A model generated the notes under the pieces. It was not told the DNA's origin and searched no databases. It saw only the letters and a list, made by a program, of their open reading frames with translations. DNA of 64,000 nt from Porphyromonadaceae bacterium UBA7332. Lineage in GTDB: Bacteria > Bacteroidota > Bacteroidia > Bacteroidales > UBA7332. The position numbers and the translations under genes are program-made. Shown one piece after another: positions 33,023-41,933 of this stretch. Each line of letters opens with the position of its first letter. The first letter of the stretch is position 1. Where the stretch lies: contig DKPO01000016.1 of assembly GCA_002471225.1 (NCBI GenBank), forward strand, positions 130,410 to 194,409. The letters are read 5' to 3'.

Positions 33023-35815
33023 ATGACAAAGAATAAGCCTTTTATAATATACATCCAAAATAAATCCACTGCTGAGTTTCAATACAGAGGAGATGTCTCC
33101 GAAGTTGTAAGAACCATCAATGGCTATCAGGTAACTTTCAATGGTGAGCGAAGCTACACCTATGGACCGGATAGAGTCCGCTTTTTCCTATATACATCCA
33201 CACGAAATGATGTTCGCATTTACGTTGACGGCAAACCGTTAGCTCATTTCGATACGGCTGATTTCTATGATAAGTACATCATTTTCAGAAATGAGTATTC
33301 ATATTCCAAACCCTACGAAAATAATGAGAATATTGAGATATGTGATTTGGATAAAGAGAATATCAAACAGGGTGAAGTAGTTCTCGAATATTTTAAAGAG
33401 ATTCTGGAGCAATCAGGAGGAGTTTCATTTGATGTTCAATCTGAAGAATCAGAAAGCAACGATGCTAATCAGATTAGTGCAAACATATTACTTAAAGCCT
33501 TAAACAACCTTGATCTTAAAGAGCAGAAATCCGTACTATCAGCTTATATTGCAGGGGTTAATCCTGCTTTACCTGCATTTAAAGATACGCTTATATATCC
33601 TTTCGGTTGTAACGAAAGCCAGAAGCTGGCTGTAGAAAATACCTTTGTCAACAGACTGAGTATAATAGAGGGACCTCCGGGAACGGGAAAAACGCAAACA
33701 ATACTCAACATCATTGCAAATCTTGTTATTCAAAATAAAACGATCGCGATTGTTTCAAATAATAACTCTGCAGTTTTTAATGTTCGTGAGAAGTTACAGA
33801 AATATGGTTATGGAACTCTTGTGGCATCTTTAGGAAATAAAGATAACATCGAAGCGTTTTTCAAAAGCACCAAGGAGGATATATCGGAGAAGATTGATGA
33901 AAGATCTCAGGAACAACTTAGAAAAGCTTATGAAATCGTACGTAATCTGAACGACACAATTACCGAATCGTTTCAATATCGAAATAGTCTTGCTAACTTA
34001 AAAACTCAACTTTCTGAGGCTGATGTCGAATTTCGGCATTTACAAGCAGATATGCCAATATCTGAAGAAGTGAAGGCAGTTCTTGATAAAAAATTTCATC
34101 GGAAATGGGATGCTAAGAAAATACTAAAACTCAAAAAAGCTTATCCTCGGCTCTTACAGAAAAAGAACCTTTCATTTTTGAATAAAATCCAGCTTATACT
34201 GCAATTCGGATTATTTAATGTCACCGTTTTATATAAATTCCGTGATGATCTGAATACATATCTCAATCATAAATATTATGAACAGTATATAAGTAAGATC
34301 AAAGAGGAAATAGTGGCAAAAGAGAAATGGTTAACCGACAATAATGAAAGTAATAACCTGAAGATTTTTATTGAAACGTCTAAAGAGATATTTGATGCGA
34401 TTTTGTACGACAGATATAAACAACAGATACATTCTGATTTTACAGTTGAAAATTATCGTGATAATTATTCTGAATTTACAAAACGCTATCCAATCGTACT
34501 TAGTTCGACCGTTTCTTTATCTAACTGTACAGCAAAAGATTTTCTATACGACTATCTGATTATAGACGAATCTTCTCAGGTAGATATCATCAAATCGGCT
34601 GTTTGCTTTTCTCGATGCAAAAATGTCATTATCGTAGGAGACAGTATGCAACTTACGCATATTGTAAACGATAAAACCAGCGATATTGCATTAAGAATTC
34701 AGCAGAAGTATCAGATAGCCGATGCTTATAATTATGTAAAACACAATATTCTTAACTCGCTGAAGTCTCTTTACGGAGATAAAATAAAGGCCGTTTTATT
34801 GAAAGAACATTACAGATGTCATCCGACAATTATCGGATTCTGCAATAAAAAATACTACAATAACAGTCTTGTTATAATGACGAGCAGAGAGAGTCATCCT
34901 TTTCGTATTATCGAAACCTCTATCGTCGGTGGTTACGAAAATTACAACCAAAGACAAATCGATGAAACGGATCTTTATATCCGTGATAATTATGCAGGCC
35001 AATATGATAAGATCGGTGTTGTATCTCCGTATCGGGATCATGCAGATAAGTTGAAAAAGCAATTACCCGATGGCACAGAAGCTGACACCATTCATAAATA
35101 TCAGGGAAGAGAAAAAGAGATAATCTTTTTCAATACAGTCCGAAATCAGATTGTAGATTTCATTGATAACGAGAATCTGATCAATGTAGCTGTATCCAGA
35201 GCAATCAAAGAATTCATCGTCGTAAAGCCAAAGAGTATGGAGCTTCCTCACGGAACCAATATTGGCGACCTCATACGCTATATGGAATACACTACAGATC
35301 CTGCTGATACAATTATACAAGGGAAAATATGCTCTGTTTTTGATCTGCTTTACAAAGAATACCACAAGGAATTTGCTGAATTCTCTGAAGCTAATATCCA
35401 TATAAAAGGGTCAGCAGCAGAAGTGATTATTCATAAATTACTTATCGATGAAATCTTGCTACCAAACACCCGATTTTCAACGATTGATATGGCCAGAGAA
35501 TACAGACTTCGCGATCTTGTAAAAGACCCGACCGTATTTTCTGACGAGGAACAGGCATTTATTAAGCACAATTCGAGACTCGATTTTTTGTTATATAGTA
35601 AGATCGATAAAAGTCCTGTATTAGCAATCGAGGTTAATGGAGTGACATTCCATGAGAATGAAAAGCAACAAAACCGCGATAATAAAAAAGACAATATACT
35701 TGCAACGTTAGGATTGCCTCTATTGCGATTATCTACTAATAGCTATAATGAACGAGATAAAATCATAAATAGCCTGACTGCTGCAATTGAGAAAAACATA
35801 AAAATCAGGTATTAA
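33023..35815 (+). CDS. SF1 (UPF1-like) helicase with C-terminal DUF2726 nuclease-like domain
   Basis: 930 residues. A beta-rich N-terminal part (1-150) has no family I know. Helicase motifs: Q motif 'NESQKLAVENTF', Walker A 'IEGPPGTGKTQT' (about 214-226), Walker B 'YLIIDESSQVDI' (about 511-521), motif III 'VGDSMQLTHIV', motif V/VI 'HKYQGREKEIIFFNTVRNQ' and 'NVAVSRAIKEFIVV'. A 190-residue charged coil separates motifs Ia and II. Residues 850-925 ('RLDFLLYSKIDKSPVLAIEV' to 'KDNILATLGLPLLRLSTNSY') fit DUF2726, a PD-(D/E)xK-like fold. Such helicase-nuclease proteins occur in defence contexts; a role against foreign DNA or RNA is inference. A decayed relative lies just downstream. Confidence 0.88.
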   Translation: MTKNKPFIIYIQNKSTAEFQYRGDVSEVVRTINGYQVTFNGERSYTYGPDRVRFFLYTSTRNDVRIYVDGKPLAHFDTADFYDKYIIFRNEYSYSKPYENNENIEICDLDKENIKQGEVVLEYFKEILEQSGGVSFDVQSEESESNDANQISANILLKALNNLDLKEQKSVLSAYIAGVNPALPAFKDTLIYPFGCNESQKLAVENTFVNRLSIIEGPPGTGKTQTILNIIANLVIQNKTIAIVSNNNSAVFNVREKLQKYGYGTLVASLGNKDNIEAFFKSTKEDISEKIDERSQEQLRKAYEIVRNLNDTITESFQYRNSLANLKTQLSEADVEFRHLQADMPISEEVKAVLDKKFHRKWDAKKILKLKKAYPRLLQKKNLSFLNKIQLILQFGLFNVTVLYKFRDDLNTYLNHKYYEQYISKIKEEIVAKEKWLTDNNESNNLKIFIETSKEIFDAILYDRYKQQIHSDFTVENYRDNYSEFTKRYPIVLSSTVSLSNCTAKDFLYDYLIIDESSQVDIIKSAVCFSRCKNVIIVGDSMQLTHIVNDKTSDIALRIQQKYQIADAYNYVKHNILNSLKSLYGDKIKAVLLKEHYRCHPTIIGFCNKKYYNNSLVIMTSRESHPFRIIETSIVGGYENYNQRQIDETDLYIRDNYAGQYDKIGVVSPYRDHADKLKKQLPDGTEADTIHKYQGREKEIIFFNTVRNQIVDFIDNENLINVAVSRAIKEFIVVKPKSMELPHGTNIGDLIRYMEYTTDPADTIIQGKICSVFDLLYKEYHKEFAEFSEANIHIKGSAAEVIIHKLLIDEILLPNTRFSTIDMAREYRLRDLVKDPTVFSDEEQAFIKHNSRLDFLLYSKIDKSPVLAIEVNGVTFHENEKQQNRDNKKDNILATLGLPLLRLSTNSYNERDKIINSLTAAIEKNIKIRY

Positions 35816-35879
35816 CAAAAGCATTTGATATAGCTGAACGTTTTATATAACTCATTCCTACAAACCCCTATTTAACATT

Positions 35880-35911
35880 AAGCCCCGAAAAATAAGTTTT
35901 CGGGGCTTTTA
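35880..35911 (+). terminator. Terminator after the helicase gene (copy of 32864-32896)
   Basis: AGCCCCGAAAA / TTTTCGGGGCT (35881-35891 with 35897-35907) followed by T-run. The surrounding 'attaagccccgaaa' context matches the terminator before the helicase gene. Confidence 0.88.
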
Positions 35912-35974
35912 TATTTCTATGGTTCTGATAAAAATAGAGATCGATCTGTCTAAGCAGAAATAGGTATATCATAG

Positions 35975-36055
35975 ATTGAAAAGCATAAGCTTTTTATAAT
36001 ATATATCAAACCCAAAACGACCGCTAGGTTTGAATACCGGGGAGACCTTTCTTTG
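35975..36055 (+). pseudogene. Decayed 5' fragment of a second helicase gene
   Basis: Read from 35975, the frame gives 'IEKHKLFIIYIKPKTTARF' then 'EYRGDLSL', which lines up without gaps against the helicase start 'MTKNKPFIIYIQNKSTAEF' then 'QYRGDVSE' (15 of the 23 positions after the first three or four agree). The ATG has become ATT and the match stops just before the truncated TlpA gene. Differences are mostly at third codon positions or conservative, so this is an old diverged paralogue rather than a recent copy. Confidence 0.7.
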
Positions 36056-36067
36056 ATTTTACCGCCT

Positions 36068-37081
36068 TCATTCCATAATCTTATCCACCTCTTCATAAAA
36101 ACCGATAGTTTCGCCAATTGCTTTATATACGATAGTTCCCATTGGATCGATAACTATTTTTGTAGGATATGCCTCTATTGCATATTCTAGATGAACTGAA
36201 TCATCACCAAACAATTGAGTCCAGTTTAATTCATTACTTTTAACTGCACTACGCCAATTATCCCCATTATCCTTACACGCAATTCCGACTATCTCTAGCT
36301 TATCCTTGTACTTGTCATACATAGACTTCATTTGAGACATTCCATTTAAACAAGGAGCACACCACGAACCCCAAAAATCTAATACAATCCACTTTCCTTT
36401 AAAACCTGATAATGAAATTTTTTCTCCATCTATTGATGTCAGCGTAAAATCCGGAGCTGGATTTCCTTTTGATATTGTAGCTTTCTCCTTCAACGATTGT
36501 ACTTGTGCATATTCCTTAGTGCGCTTTAATTTAGATTGAAGCATCGATTTATAAACGCCATTTTTGGCATTATCTTCAAGTAATAAATACGTCTCCATAA
36601 AACGCATAATCGGCATCTGGAAGGTATATAACCCTGCTAAATCAGTATTTCTGTTATTTCTGATATAATTTAATTTCACATCTCTTTTTTTATCTAATAA
36701 TCTTCCCCGCTCATTGAATAGTTTTTCTGAACCAGGATCCTGATAATAAATATTAATCAATGCATTAACACTATCAATAGCCATATCATAGATCAAATAA
36801 TCGTCTCTAATTTGAGCAAAATCTCTCATAAAATCACTTCCTGATGCCATGTACTCTGTTTTATTATCAAAAGCCTTACCTTTAATCTCGATTTCTGAGT
36901 CTGCCATGATTGTAGCTTCAACAGCACAAGCAGATACAGCAAAATTGGATTTATGGAATATCATCAACATTAGTGTATCACTATCTGTACTATAGACGAC
37001 TTTATTATTAATGGCAACCAGTGTATCTAATTTCTCTTCAGGATCACTTAATACAAAAAAATATTCAGCACTGTATTTCTT
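36068..37081 (-). pseudogene. 5'-truncated TlpA-family thiol-disulfide oxidoreductase
   Basis: The frame is open from 37081 to the stop at 36068, but its only ATG codons lie at 36970 and later, inside what looks like the middle of a DUF4369-type N-domain ('EYFFVLSDPEEKLDTLVAIN' is read upstream of any Met). No signal peptide remains, although this family is exported. The C-terminal domain is intact: 'VLDFWGSWCAPCLNGMSQMK' with a CxxC pair and cis-Pro in 'IEAYPTKIV'. A relative of the thioredoxin at 15123 in its last 140 residues. It abuts the helicase fragment, so both were probably cut by the same rearrangement. It may still be translated from 36970 but would stay cytoplasmic. Confidence 0.65.
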
Positions 37082-37638
37082 TTAAGAATTCCCTGCATGG
37101 AAACTAATATATAGCAGCTGACCATATCTTGCTACCTTAGTTGAACTAAAGCGGGAATATAATATCACAAAGACTGTTATTTTTTATCTTAACTCAATAC
37201 CTGGCTAAAGGTAATAACTCCACTCTACATCGTTACTGTTTGATTGAAGATTTATTAGCAAGAAATTATACTATTTTATTAAATGTCAGCATCATTACAA
37301 CACATCCACTTAATTATAAGCTATTTACCATTTTAAAATGTCCATTATCTCCTGCGATAAGATAATTAGATCAAGGTATCTTTGCAAAAGTAAAACGCGA
37401 ATATCATTCTCTATGATGATCAAACTAAGATCAGAAAGAGTATTATATCCAAAAACTGGTTTAGTTATTATTAAGATCATTATATATATCTATAAACAAT
37501 TCATCTAACCAAGATCTGCAATAGAGTATCCAAAGCCTTAACAGATTTAGGCGAAGTCATAACATTAAGAGTTGGGGGAGCTGAAGTTGTTCGGAGATAT
37601 GAGTGATGTAATTTAGATAGTTTTCAAAAATAAAAAAA
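37082..37638. other. 557-bp gene-poor region
   Basis: AT-rich, with stops in all frames. A TATCTTTG -7-like element at 37377-37384 has no gene to serve. I see no repeats or RNA motifs. Its position next to two broken genes suggests eroded coding DNA. Confidence 0.5.
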
Positions 37639-38034
37639 ATGATATTTTACGATTTTCTGTTTTACGCTAGTTATAATCAAGGAATAAAAAGTCGAAATTA
37701 TGATGATATTCCAATTTTAGGAGGCATTACACCTGTCTCCTTTTGTCTTGGTCTTAATTTTGTGACATTATTGATAATAATAAATCGGGGATTTAATATT
37801 CATTTTGAATTTAGTAAAGTTGGGAAAGTCGTATTTGCAGTCATTTGGGCTGCTTCTCTATATTTTTATTATAGCTATAAGGGAAGATATAAAAGGATTA
37901 TCGATAAATATGATAAGAAAAAAGACTTTAGTCAATTCTATAATATGCCATATGTACTTATTATTTTTTTGTATATGATTCTAGCAATTATATTATTACT
38001 TCTAGTTATGTATATCTTCTCAGTAGAGAGATAG
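37639..38034 (+). CDS. Small multipass membrane protein of unknown function
   Basis: 131 residues, start preceded by an A-rich stretch usual for this phylum. Three hydrophobic segments (about 32-50, 64-80 and 105-127) with a basic loop 'YKGRYKRIIDKYDKKKD' between the second and third, which would face the cytoplasm. I do not recognise the family. AT-rich even for this window. It stands alone between gene-poor stretches. Confidence 0.6.
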   Translation: MIFYDFLFYASYNQGIKSRNYDDIPILGGITPVSFCLGLNFVTLLIIINRGFNIHFEFSKVGKVVFAVIWAASLYFYYSYKGRYKRIIDKYDKKKDFSQFYNMPYVLIIFLYMILAIILLLLVMYIFSVER

Positions 38035-38302
38035 CATATTTACCTGCTATTCTCATAAAAACGAGAATAGAAAAATTCGTTTTAGTTCCTTTTGTTATTA
38101 TTTCAAAGATAAAAATATAGTTATTCATCTCAATAAAGAAGCTGTCGCCTTAAAAAATCTTACAGCTACACAACTAACAATCAAAGAAATAAACAATATA
38201 ATCATCACTGATTACCGGATTTTAAATCCTCTATAAGCAATATTTCTGTACATTAAGAAAGACAACCTTTCTTAGTAATAACCCTTATTAAACTATGTAT
38301 CT

Positions 38303-39145
38303 ATGAAACCATTTATTTTATTATTATTTGCTGTCCTTATTTACAGTTCCTGCGATAAAGCAAAACATGAAACAACTTACACTTATCATTTTCAATTACA
38401 AGGAGATACTGAATCTAACTTCTCCAAATCTGGTGAATCCAGAAGATTTACTCTTTCTGTTTTACGTAAATGTTTTACTGATGGAATTATCAGCGGTGCA
38501 ACAGAAAAAGTCACAACATCTGCTATTAGCCTGATACCAATGGAGAATGATCTTTTCACTGTTGAGAATATTCAAAAAAATGATGGAGAATATATCTTTG
38601 ACCTGAGTATTCCTGAAAACGACACGGATACTTTACGTAAAGATATGCTGAAAATAGTCTTTACAGAGGGGGAAACACATCTGACTCATACTTTTCAATT
38701 TCAACAAAATCCATCAGATATAAATACTGCTTATGAAATCCAAACGAATATGCCCCAACCTTTTCATATTCCGGCAGAAGGAGGAATCTTTGAAATTCCT
38801 TTTACATGTATGCATATCAAATATATAAACGGAAATTTATCACAAACAATACCGGGGCCTCTTAAAGGTTTAAAATATTTCATCTGCATAGCTAATTCCG
38901 GATCAGTTCACTCCCTCTTTATACAGAAAGATGGCGAATTGCCGGGACAATATAAATTCAAAATAGAAGCACAAGGACCTTACAACCTTAATTATTGGTC
39001 AAAAACAGAATCCACCTTTTTTGTCGAATTAAAGAACGATAAGAAAGTCATTTTTCATCGGGATATTATTCATCCTCAAACCGAAAACGAAGAGTATATA
39101 CATTACTCAGTTACTATTGCAAACCACAGCACTTTTGACATATAA
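38303..39145 (+). CDS. Lipoprotein, possibly BACON-type, unknown function
   Basis: 280 residues. Short lipoprotein signal with lipobox IYSSC (Cys17) then DKAK. Two beta-sandwich-like halves: 'ESRRFTLSVLRKCFTDGIIS' (about 45-65) and 'FHIPAEGGIFEIPFTCMHIK' (about 153-172), the second recalling the 'I.A.GG...I.V' pattern of BACON or Ig-like domains. Likely surface exposed. No operon partner; function unknown. Confidence 0.68.
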   Translation: MKPFILLLFAVLIYSSCDKAKHETTYTYHFQLQGDTESNFSKSGESRRFTLSVLRKCFTDGIISGATEKVTTSAISLIPMENDLFTVENIQKNDGEYIFDLSIPENDTDTLRKDMLKIVFTEGETHLTHTFQFQQNPSDINTAYEIQTNMPQPFHIPAEGGIFEIPFTCMHIKYINGNLSQTIPGPLKGLKYFICIANSGSVHSLFIQKDGELPGQYKFKIEAQGPYNLNYWSKTESTFFVELKNDKKVIFHRDIIHPQTENEEYIHYSVTIANHSTFDI

Positions 39146-39379
39146 TGTATCTAACTTAATTTAGTTTGCAATTCACCTATTCATATATTTGCTCATCTAA
39201 AAATAAACTAACACTACGGTCATACTACCTTTAAAAAGTGTATTTGCTACCTTTTCGACCGTCTTTCAAAGAGCAAAATGATACTTGTCACCGTTTTAAA
39301 AATACAAAATACTGATTATCAAAGTTCTAACACGATAAACTATCCATCATTTTTTTTCATTTCAGCGCATTCGTGCCTA

Positions 39380-39387
39380 TATATTTG
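39380..39387 (+). promoter_or_regulatory. -7 promoter element of the leucine-rich repeat gene
   Basis: TATATTTG fits TAnnTTTG, 31 bp before the ATG at 39418, supporting that start. Confidence 0.5.
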
Positions 39388-39417
39388 CATCCGAATAAAT
39401 TCAATCAGATTATTTTT

Positions 39418-40686
39418 ATGAAATCAAATTCAATCAAATTCACTGTACTTACCCTGTTATCAACTCTTTTGTTTTTATGCGCTTGCTCGAAAGAAGACAG
39501 ACCTGTTGAGGTCAAACCAAGCAAAGCTGAATTAATCAAAATCATGATAACATCGCAACCTGCTCAAACCACTTATTCTTTAGGAGAAGCATTATCTCTT
39601 ACAGGATTAGTAGTTGAAGGTATTTATAAAGACAACAGTAAAGAAAGACTGACTGTCACTGATGCTGATATCAAAGGATTCTCATCTGAAAAACCGGTAG
39701 AAGAGCAAACCGTCACTGTCGAAATCAATAAACTCACAGCTACTTTTATAGTTAAAATCTTACCTGTAAAAATAGTAGAAGGTGTTTTGACATTTGTTGA
39801 ACCGGACGTTACTTCTTTGGTTTTACCTAAGAACGTGACTAAAATCAGTAAAAATGTGTTCAGAAGCAGTAAGATCACAGAAATCACCCTAAACGAAGGC
39901 TTGACTGATATTGGCGAACAAGCTTTTGCCTGGTCTGCTATTACAAAAATCAACTTTCCAAAATCACTGAAAAATATTGAGACGGCAGCATTTTATGGTT
40001 GTAAGAATCTTAAAGAGTTGGATTTGAGAAAAACGTCAATGACTAAAATCATTCATGAAACTTTTGCGCTGAATGCCAATCTGGTATCCGTTAAATTACC
40101 TGCATTTGTAAATGAGATCGAATATCAGGCTTTTTTGAATGCAACATCGCTAAAAGAGTTAGAGTTACCTGAAGGACTTCTTAAAATCGGTAACGAAGCT
40201 TTCCGTGGAAACGGGTTGGTAAACCTGAAGTTGCCTAATAGTATCTGTTATATGGATCAACGTGCTTTTTATCAATCGGGTGAACTTCTGACTGTTCAAA
40301 CATTAGGTAATGCACCTGCAGAAAACAACGGTGTTGAATTATGCAAAATGGAGAGTTCTACTTTCGAACATTGTCCGAAACTACAACATTTTGAAATTCC
40401 GAAAGGAGTTCAGATCATCGGATGGAATACACTTACAAAAAGTCCGGATTTGCTTTCAATCGTAATTCCTGCAACGGTAAAAGAAATAGACTTTAATGCA
40501 TTTGGTAATGCTTCATTAAAAACCGTTAGCGTAGAGGGTACAACTCCAGCTCTAGCTAAAACTATTTCCGGAGCATGGCAGGCCTTCCCTTATAGTATTG
40601 AATCAATAAAAGTACCAGCAGGTACGGTTGATACTTATAAGGCTGCTGAAGGATGGAAAAGTTATGCTAACAAAATCATCGAATAA
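39418..40686 (+). CDS. BspA-like leucine-rich repeat surface lipoprotein
   Basis: 422 residues from the ATG at 39418, which begins the lipoprotein signal (MKSNSIKF to FLCAC); the in-frame ATG at 39373 lies across the -7 element. A bacterial Ig-like domain (about 25-115, 'ITSQPAQTTYSLGEALSLTG') is followed by some ten LRR_5 repeats of the type 'LKELELPEGLLKIGNEAF', and a closing 'SIESIKVPAGTVDTYKAAEG'. BspA-like proteins mediate binding to host or matrix proteins in several Bacteroidales; ligand unknown. Own terminator. Confidence 0.88.
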   Translation: MKSNSIKFTVLTLLSTLLFLCACSKEDRPVEVKPSKAELIKIMITSQPAQTTYSLGEALSLTGLVVEGIYKDNSKERLTVTDADIKGFSSEKPVEEQTVTVEINKLTATFIVKILPVKIVEGVLTFVEPDVTSLVLPKNVTKISKNVFRSSKITEITLNEGLTDIGEQAFAWSAITKINFPKSLKNIETAAFYGCKNLKELDLRKTSMTKIIHETFALNANLVSVKLPAFVNEIEYQAFLNATSLKELELPEGLLKIGNEAFRGNGLVNLKLPNSICYMDQRAFYQSGELLTVQTLGNAPAENNGVELCKMESSTFEHCPKLQHFEIPKGVQIIGWNTLTKSPDLLSIVIPATVKEIDFNAFGNASLKTVSVEGTTPALAKTISGAWQAFPYSIESIKVPAGTVDTYKAAEGWKSYANKIIE

Positions 40687-40719
40687 TTCAATCATACATC
40701 ATCGCATCTAAATCTTCAG

Positions 40720-40743
40720 AACCTCCTTCGGGAGGTTTTTTTG
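40720..40743 (+). terminator. Terminator after the LRR gene
   Basis: AACCTCC / GGAGGTT with a TTCG tetraloop and a T-run. Confidence 0.88.
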
Positions 40744-40882
40744 TTACCATTATCCGCCCACCCCCTACAACTCCGAAAACTGTAAGACTTATAGGATAAA
40801 ATAAACAGAGGCTCCCTGAAAAACACCTTGTCTCAAAAATTTATGATCGGATTCTTATTTATTCTGATTTTTTCTATGCATT

Positions 40883-40899
40883 TTGCAACCGGATTGCAA
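40883..40899. promoter_or_regulatory. Palindromic operator before the Fur-family gene
   Basis: TTGCAACC-G-GATTGCAA, a 17-bp palindrome with one mismatched pair. Its centre (40891) is 20 bp before the -7-like TACTTTCG at 40911-40918. It matches the site at 41459-41475, so it is probably the binding site of the Fur-family protein itself. Confidence 0.68.
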
Positions 40900-40942
40900 G
40901 GAAAGCATTCTACTTTCGCACCTCATCAATAAAAAGATAAAA

Positions 40943-41371
40943 ATGAAACAAGATAATATATTAGAAATTTTCAGCGATCTGGGAATCCGTGCGACAACTC
41001 CCCGTATTTTGATTTATGAGTACATAAAGCTACAAAGTGATACTTTCAGTTTAGGAGATATCGAAAATGCTTTGCCGGATACAGATAAATCAACCATATT
41101 CAGAACATTGATTTTATTTGAGGAACATCATCTGATACATAGTATGGAGGATGGAAGCGGCGCTATGAAATATTGTTTGTGTCGCAATCAGGGTGAATGT
41201 GAAGAGGAGGAGTTCCATTGCCATTTTTACTGTGAGAAATGCAAAAAGACGTATTGTCTGGACAATCAGGCATCGACCAATATCACTTTGCCGAAAGGTT
41301 TTATTATGAATCATATAAACTTTATCATAAAAGGCATTTGTGATAAATGCTCTCATAAAACAGATATATAA
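40943..41371 (+). CDS. Fur-family metal-dependent transcriptional regulator
   Basis: 142 residues from the ATG at 40943 (MKQDNILEIFSDLG); an in-frame ATG at 40883 would lie on the operator and is rejected. Winged helix (about 1-80, 'LGIRATTPRILIYEYIKLQS' and 'DKSTIFRTLILFEEHHLIHS') and a dimerisation domain with 'EEFHCHFYCEKCKKTYCLDN' and 'GICDKCSHKTDI', giving two CxxC zinc clamps and a His/Glu cluster. Closest in pattern to Zur-type members. The next genes encode a His-rich protein and a heavy-metal pump, and matching palindromes precede both units, so it controls them and itself (inference). Confidence 0.88.
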   Translation: MKQDNILEIFSDLGIRATTPRILIYEYIKLQSDTFSLGDIENALPDTDKSTIFRTLILFEEHHLIHSMEDGSGAMKYCLCRNQGECEEEEFHCHFYCEKCKKTYCLDNQASTNITLPKGFIMNHINFIIKGICDKCSHKTDI

Positions 41372-41373
41372 TT

Positions 41374-41448
41374 CTGTATGGTTCATCCGGAAAGGAATTA
41401 GTTGCTGCTAAAACCCCAAACAGATCAAAAGGACCTCCTTCTATCAAG
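41374..41448 (+). pseudogene. Possible C-terminal remnant of a second copy of the 41512 protein
   Basis: Between the regulator and the next gene, the plus frame from 41374 reads 'LYGSSGKELVAAKTPNRSKG' then 'PPSIK'. The C-terminus of the downstream protein reads 'LYGDYIVSYTSAEIDRSNAL' then 'RGPPSFKA'. Shared features are LYG, an Arg-Ser pair, basic-GPPS-x-K and the length. GGACCTCCTTCT is identical in both at the DNA level. The match is short, so this is tentative. Confidence 0.4.
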
Positions 41449-41458
41449 TTTTTTTCTT

Positions 41459-41475
41459 TTGCAACCAGGTTGCAG
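41459..41475. promoter_or_regulatory. Palindromic operator before the metal-efflux operon
   Basis: TGCAACC-A-GGTTGCA (41460-41474), perfect 7-bp arms. Its centre (41467) is 20 bp before TATCTTTG at 41487-41494, exactly the geometry of the site at 40883-40899. A repressor here would cover the -33 region. Confidence 0.75.
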
Positions 41476-41511
41476 AAGCGTATCTTTATCTTTGAGACAA
41501 ATAAGAATAAT

Positions 41512-41931
41512 ATGAGCAAAAAGTATAACATAATAATTGTGATCTTATCAGCAATCATACTGCTGGTAGTTCCGGTTATACCACATCATCATCATGAAGA
41601 TGTGACATGTTTTACTATGGAACTTTGCGAAAACGACAATACATATAACGACGAACATACAAGTCATCCTAAGACTGCAGAGTCGTCTGAATCCGGTACA
41701 GCTTGTATCGAAGAATCTACCTATACAGACTCAAATACAGGAACAAACAATAATTCATCTGATTATAAGTTGAATCCTGATTTAATTATATCCATTCTTC
41801 TTTTTAACTACAATGGTCTGCTGCGTGCTGAAAAACAGACCCGATTATACGGAGATTATATAGTTTCCTATACTTCGGCTGAAATAGACCGATCAAACGC
41901 TTTACGCGGACCTCCTTCTTTCAAAGCCTGA
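41512..41931 (+). CDS. Small His-containing membrane-anchored protein, first gene of the metal operon
   Basis: 139 residues from the ATG at 41512 (MSKKYNIIIV), 18 bp after the -7 element; 14 further upstream residues in frame are unlikely. One hydrophobic anchor (about 5-24) followed by 'PHHHHEDVTCF', then an acidic, Thr/Ser-rich middle and a conserved-looking tail 'RSNALRGPPSFKA'. It resembles the small DUF6769-type proteins found before RND metal pumps in Bacteroidetes; that family assignment is from memory. A metal-handling role in the periplasm is inferred from the His cluster and the neighbours. Confidence 0.68.
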   Translation: MSKKYNIIIVILSAIILLVVPVIPHHHHEDVTCFTMELCENDNTYNDEHTSHPKTAESSESGTACIEESTYTDSNTGTNNNSSDYKLNPDLIISILLFNYNGLLRAEKQTRLYGDYIVSYTSAEIDRSNALRGPPSFKA

Positions 41932-41933
41932 AG

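Noticed and set aside
37377..37384. TATCTTTG as a real promoter
   Set aside because: No coding frame or RNA gene follows within 250 bp.
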